From positions 1 to 64,000 of the forward strand of contig VXCM01005536.1 in NCBI GenBank assembly GCA_014773175.1: DNA of 64,000 nt. Reading direction: 5' to 3'. A program made the translations under genes and the position numbers. This DNA comes from Lucifuga dentata. Lineage: Eukaryota > Chordata > Actinopteri > Ophidiiformes > Bythitidae. Shown here piece by piece: positions 58,904-64,000 of the stretch (positions are counted from its first letter, which is position 1; the number at the start of each line of letters is the position of its first letter). The notes under the pieces were generated by a model, which made no database searches, was not told the DNA's origin, and was given only the letters and a program-made list of their open reading frames with translations.

Positions 58904-59848
58904 AAGACTTTCAGCTAAAGCTGCCTGACATTCCAACTCCAGTTATTGTTTACATAATCTCAAGGCCAAAAGTGGGTGTCGTGTCATTTCTTGACTCACA
59001 CCGAATAATGAGTCATGTTTTTCCTTCACAGCAACGCATAATTTGTCACAGACTATCTGGACCTGATAGTCCTGAAACCACAGGTCAAACAAGTTTAGTT
59101 TTGCTCGCTGCATTTCATTTTGAAAGTCCATTTAGGCGTTCCACTCATAGCCACGTCATCGGCCCTGAGACTCCCAACATGCCGGGCGATAACAACGTCC
59201 TGATAAATCCACTGGTGATTGAAAACAGTGAACCCTACACCTCTGGTTGTTGTCTGCAAACGGAGAGCCAGGGAACTTGTTTGGCCAGCCTTTCCCATCA
59301 TTAATCATGCTGGCCAGGCATGACTCCGCGTGTGCCTGACACGCCTTCCCAAACATCATGCTGCTGTTAAACCCTCAAATGCTACGCAGATCATTTCTAA
59401 TCAGTGTTCGTTTGTGAATGAGATATGATTCAGCCAAAACACCGTTTTAGTCCAGGGTCCGGGTGATGGCTGGTTAATGCAGCCTGTTTCCACTTTACAA
59501 ACCATCGTGTTTCACAAAATAACAGTATTTAGAGCTACAGCCTATCAGATTACAGTAACATATCATGTAAAACATAAAACTTCTTGGTTTTTAATCACTA
59601 AGCTTTGTAATCCTGCAGAATTAGCATGGCCCCATTTGATGTTTACAGCTTTGATGTCCAGCAGCAGAGAAGACGTCTACGTGCTGCGTGTAAGATATGA
59701 TGCAAAGACACCAGCTGGACACAATTCCAATTTCTTGTTTAAATTTTTCTTGATCAGAGGTCAGCTAGAGTGTTGCTTTCAGTGGTAGCAGCTGTAGTTG
59801 CAGGTCCAATATCTGGTTGCTTCAGCTGAAACTGGTCCAGAATACACT
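58904..59848. other. Non-coding intergenic stretch
   Basis: A 152-codon plus-strand frame begins inside the MITE end at 58846 and runs to 59304. Three minus-strand frames overlap it and no family signature is visible. The sequence is repeat-free from about 58950 to 59350 and might be conserved non-coding DNA. Confidence 0.4.
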
Positions 59849-60597
59849 TACCATATATACTTGACTATAAGCTGATCTCGTATGTAAGCCGACTCCCTGA
59901 TGTTGTTGTTCCATCAATTTATTTCTTTAGCAAATTACCTGTTTTTCTGGGTATTATCATAGTATTCCTGTGATTTTCTGAAAATAATCCGCATACCGGA
60001 ATGATATTTATTTCAGCAGCTGATTACTGTAACTGATATGAACTTTTTTCCGGACTCCTCTTCCTTGTCTGAATCGCCAAACAGTTCCAGTCCTGCTCTG
60101 TGTAACGTGTCCTCATCGTTGACGACTCCCGTGTAGTTTCCATTACGTGTTGTATCTTATCTCAGGCTTCTTGCTAATAAAGCACAAAACATGTTGAACA
60201 AAACTACCAAGTAACATTACCGTATGTACTGTATATGAAACAGCATTTTTATAAGGTCATCTCTGATTGGCCCATTCTTTTGTCTTTGACCAATCACAGC
60301 AGAGCTTACTGGCTGCTGCAGAATGTGCTGATAAGATGTTTAGTCAGGAAATATCTCATTCTAAAGTCTGATTTAAACTATTTTCATGGGTAGTGGTAAT
60401 GGTAGTATTTCTACTCTGGAAATTTCCTTCTCTGGGATCTGATTTGAATTTCTCGTGTATAAGCCGACCCCCGATTTACTTTGTGAAATTTGGTAATAAA
60501 AACTCAGCTTANGAATTTCTCGTGTATAAGCCGACCCCCGATTTACTTTGTGAAATTTGGTAATAAAAACTCAGCTTAGACTCGAGTATATACGGTA
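59849..60597 (+). mobile_element. TA-flanked element, family D, copy 3
   Basis: It runs from TACCATATATACTTGACTAT to ACTCGAGTATATACGGTA. It shares the interior AATCACAGCAGAG and TCAGGAAATATCTCATTCTA with copy 2. It includes the false duplication at 60446-60578. Confidence 0.75.
60446..60578. repeat. False tandem duplication around gap (66 bp)
   Basis: 60446-60511 equals 60513-60578, around the N at 60512. The sister elements have a single unit. Confidence 0.9.
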
Positions 60598-60813
60598 GGC
60601 TGCATTTATACTACAAGTCTTGATGCCCAAATCCAATCTTTTGACTATACCTGATTTTATGGAAAGCGTATTTACATGTTTTTTACATGGCTCATATCTG
60701 ATACATGTGTTTTGACCTGAAACACATGGATGCAGGAATGCAGGTTTGTGCGTGCATACAGTTCTGAGATGCATGGAAACAAAATGTTGCAATGGAGGAA
60801 AATGAGATTGAAA

Positions 60814-61098
60814 TACAGGCAGTCCCCGACTTACGAACAATCCTTACTTATGAACTGACCGCCATAAAGCCTATTAAATTAAAAATTCGAGTTACAAAGT
60901 TTCATAAAAACAAACGGCGCACTACTTTGCAACGTACATCAAAACATTGCGCGTCATCAGCGGTTCAGCGGTATTATTATGTTTAAGATGTTTTAGGATA
61001 TCTGGAAGTGTTTCTTTAATGTTTCTTATGCATAGAAAGGTCTGACTTAAAGACAGCCATAAGAACGGAACTTGTTTGTAACCCAGAGACTGCCTGTA
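60814..61098. mobile_element. Pogo/Tigger-like MITE, copy 2
   Basis: The ends TACAGGCAGTCCCCGACTTA and CCCAGAGACTGCCTGTA are inverted, with TA at each border. The interior (AAAACATTGCGCGTCATCAG, GGTATTATTATGTTTAAG) matches the inverse of 26831-27200. Confidence 0.75.
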
Positions 61099-62319
61099 CT
61101 TAAACAAGCCATTGCTTTCTGAAACCATCTTTAAACGTCCACAAGGACCTAATGATGTCTTAAGATGGCGGGAAAAAGGATTAGATCAATGATCGCTGCT
61201 ACCTCAGCTCACAGCACGTCTGGATGTAAGTGAGGACTCACGATTGGTGAGGTGGAAAACTCTGACAATGATTGGTGTTTTAGCAATTTTCGAATGTGAG
61301 AAAAAACATACGATATGTTGTGAGCATTTATCAACAAGACTCATCAGGTTATATCCCTTTATCATGTGATCACGCTGCAGAAGCAGATAAAAAAGACACT
61401 TGAACGGTCGGAACAGCAAAGAAATTCCGTTCTGGGTATTCAGATTACAGCCACATTAGAGGATATCAGACACGTATCTTATTTTTTCTGCATATACACA
61501 TGGCCCAAAACAGACCTGAGAATATCTGAGTCCATGTGGGTTTTCTTTTTTTTTTTTTTTTTTTTAACATTTACATCTTCATAATTAGATCCTGTAAATG
61601 GAGCTTTACAACATCGGCTCTTTTTTTTTCTGTTGGAGTATTTTCAAACTGCCATACGTGGAAAGTAACAGATGAGAGTACGACTTCAGACACGGCTTCG
61701 CATCTGCCGTTTGACAAAGTACCGGCCGTCCCGTGTAACAGGAGAGGCTCAGCGGCGGTAGAGCAGCAGAGGGATATAAGGGGCTTCCTGTCACCGAACA
61801 GGGACTTCATGCAGGGGAAGACAGACAGATAGCGAGGAGACGCCACGAAGATCAGGGCGGCCAGCTTCCAGCAAGGAGATTGAGTTTCTCTACAACTTGT
61901 TGCCCGGTGCTAAATAAACGCCGGCATGCTGTGTGGCGACACCCTACACCCTGGATGAAAGGTTTGTGCACCCAGAGCTGTTCACAGCACCCACTTTTTC
62001 ACCCTCCTTCTAGCTTCTTTTTTATCCCTTTTATTTTTTAAATTTCTAGTCCTGGTCTGTTGTGTCGTGGGGTTTTTAGCCTCTTTGGGGATTCAAAGAT
62101 TAAACCACTGCACTGGTTATTACTGGTTATTACTGTCACTACTCGTCTGTGTGTTGTTGTTTGTCTTTGTGTTGTGGTTCAGGTGTTTAGCTGTCCTTGA
62201 TAAAAACTGTTTGTTACTTTTAAATAAAGTGTGATAGGTTGGTCAAGGAGGGTCGGTGAAGGTCTCACACACACACAACTTCACCTATGCACTAAATATT
62301 ATCTGTCTGTTGCTAGATT
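61099..62319. other. Non-coding intergenic stretch
   Basis: It has a T run at about 61546-61565. Overlapping frames at 61536-61846 on both strands have no family signature. No gene was recognised. Confidence 0.45.
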
Positions 62320-62395
62320 AAATTGGATATATACAAAAAACGGTTAGCCAATCTTGGCATATACCACAACTATATATGCAGACAGAAAAAATTTT
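62320..62395 (+). mobile_element. Second copy of the small A-tailed retroposon
   Basis: It contains GCCAATCTTGGCATATACCA, CAACTATATATGCAGACAG and an A run, as at 47108-47248. Flanking duplications are not clear. Confidence 0.45.
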
Positions 62396-62652
62396 TTTTC
62401 TAAACTTAACAGCAAACAATAATAACATAAGACAAATATTTACAAACAATATACATCCTGTGGATAAGAAAGGAAAAATAATTAAATAACTAAGTAAATA
62501 ATAAGTAAATAAGTAAATAAGACAGGGCAGCAGCTGAGCTGCTGTCCTGTCTATAGAAGAATTCAAAAAAGAACCATAACAAAAATACTAGTATTCAAAA
62601 AGTCAACACAGCTTCAAATATACTATAAACTGTTTCCAAACCTTATTCAAGT

Positions 62653-62785
62653 AATCTATCATTTTGTAAATATCTTATTCTTTCCAGGTGATAAATATTA
62701 GTTAGTTCATCAGTCCGTNAATCTATCATTTTGTAAATATCTTATTCTTTCCAGGTGATAAATATTAGTTAGTTCATCAGTCCGT
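62653..62785. repeat. False tandem duplication around gap (66 bp)
   Basis: 62653-62718 equals 62720-62785, around the N at 62719. Confidence 0.85.
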
Positions 62786-63754
62786 TGTTTAGATGAGGAC
62801 ATCCTTCTTTTATCTGAGAATGAGTTTTTTTTTAACAGTTAGACTCTGGGAAATGAACTGTTGATGTTTTTTCTTCCACTGAAGAGTCTGTTGAGAAAGA
62901 CCCAGAATTATTAGAACTGGATCTGGGTTCAATATGTGTTCCAAACATTTCAGGAAAAAACCAAAAATGTGGACCAAAAATGTCCCTCTAGCTTCTTAAC
63001 CCCTTCGTTTCCACCATTTGTCCCTCTTCCTTCCCACTGCCACTGCTGTCATGTCTGATCAGATAAACACTACATCCATGTCAGCATCAAGGCCGTGATG
63101 AGCATCTCTAAAAATCCAATATTTTCAAAGAATTCGCTGCAGATTTGTGCTTCTGTGCGTGAACAAACGGCTGACGCTGCTTCCCTGGAGCGCCGCTGTG
63201 CGTGGAAGCTCAAGGCCGATCTCAGACAACAGCCTCAGATTCTCCCGATTCGCAACTCCAAGGACGTGCCCCAATATTTTCTTTTGTGCTTCACAAAAAT
63301 CATTTCACGGAGAAAAGGTCCGCCCGGTTCTGCAGACCTCGCTAACAGGCTTCAGCAGCACAAACGGAATTTATTATTAAAGAACAATCAATATCTCTCG
63401 CTCCCTGCATGGCAAAGCAAAGCGAGACCCTGATAGTGCAGCCTGCTGCTGAGGGGATGTGGGGTACCAGAGGAGCTAATTAGGGAGTGGCTGGGGGCTC
63501 TCTTGTTAGCCTACATCCAGCTGTGGGAATGGTGCTAATGAGACGAGCCGTACCGACACACACGGACTGTTACTGCAACACGGAAGATCACTACACCTCC
63601 TGATCCTGTATGCTTGTATAATCATTCAAATGATGCATAATTAATGTCTATATTCCCTTTTGGAGCTTCATATTGGTAAGTAAAGGAATTTTGCCAGCTA
63701 CATGTACGCAACATAAGACAGAGTCTGACACCTTTCAGAAATTCTTCAAACACT

Positions 63755-63756
<2 letters not shown>
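62786..63756. other. Non-coding intergenic stretch
   Basis: A 112-codon frame at 63095-63433 is not recognised. The segment 63440-63570 is repeat-free and could be a conserved element. Confidence 0.4.
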
Positions 63757-63757
<1 letters not shown>

Positions 63758-63803
<46 letters not shown>

Positions 63804-63819
63804 NTTTTTTTTTTTTTTT
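63758..63819. repeat. Poly-T tract with gap
   Basis: A homopolymer of about 60 bases around the N at 63804; the true length is unknown. Confidence 0.9.
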
Positions 63820-64000
63820 AAGGACTTTTTAAAATTAATTAGTAAATCAAAATGCTCATATGGCTCTCCAGTCATTTAGAAGAATTAAATAAAAATGTAT
63901 TTCTTTACAAAATTTACTCATAAATAAAAAATAAAATGAAGCATCAAAGAAAAAACTTCCTGCATGATAAGCTTAAGTTCACAGAGGGTTTCTCCTGTAA

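Noticed and set aside
63095..63433. 112-codon plus-strand open frame
   Set aside because: A nested second frame has equal merit and neither resembles a known protein.

Overview
The window is vertebrate nuclear DNA, most likely from a teleost fish. It is AT-rich, has no operon-like ORF packing, and is full of CA/GA microsatellites. It carries dense non-autonomous DNA transposons (hAT, PIF/Harbinger, TTAA-type, pogo-like) and 5'-truncated LINEs whose reading frames resemble those common in teleosts. Almost all long open frames run through microsatellites or transposons and are not genes.

Host gene: I can support only one, the 5' end of a secreted (class 3) semaphorin on the minus strand. The first coding exon (coding part 16762-16879, exon to 16926) has a splice acceptor, a signal peptide, a residue run RVFISFK and a phase-1 splice donor. 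This is where the first coding exon of class 3 semaphorins normally ends; the run looks closest to sema3f. A CpG-rich block at about 19200-19490 is the best candidate for the noncoding first exon and promoter. On this model 1-16761 is a large intron, 16927-19197 is intron 1, and about 19.5-64 kb is upstream intergenic DNA. No second gene was recognised there.

Repeats by region: 1-2 kb is a LINE tail with an inverted pair of Penelope-like terminal repeats. 5.6-6.3 kb is a hAT-like MITE with a LINE fragment nested in it. 7.8-9.1 kb and 24.5-25.7 kb are two copies of a Tol2-like hAT MITE that keeps a 55-codon frame. At least nine members of one TTAA-flanked, long-TIR family lie between 12.5 and 58.9 kb. 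28.1-29.1 kb is a large palindromic element. Three TA-flanked elements lie at 30.8, 49.2 and 59.8 kb. Two Harbinger elements with a MADF-like frame lie at 35.2 and 52.4 kb. A 0.7-kb sequence occurs at both 41.1 and 57.1 kb.

The most interesting non-coding signal is a 46-nt motif present three times (1398-1443 minus, 1638-1683 plus, 30563-30608 plus). It folds as a type I hammerhead ribozyme, and its stem II keeps pairing in all three copies although the bases differ.

Data quality: there are 21 single-N gaps. Ten of them are flanked by exact direct repeats, nine of 65-67 bp and one of 222 bp, so these apparent tandem duplications are assembly artefacts. Most other gaps sit in homopolymers or microsatellites.
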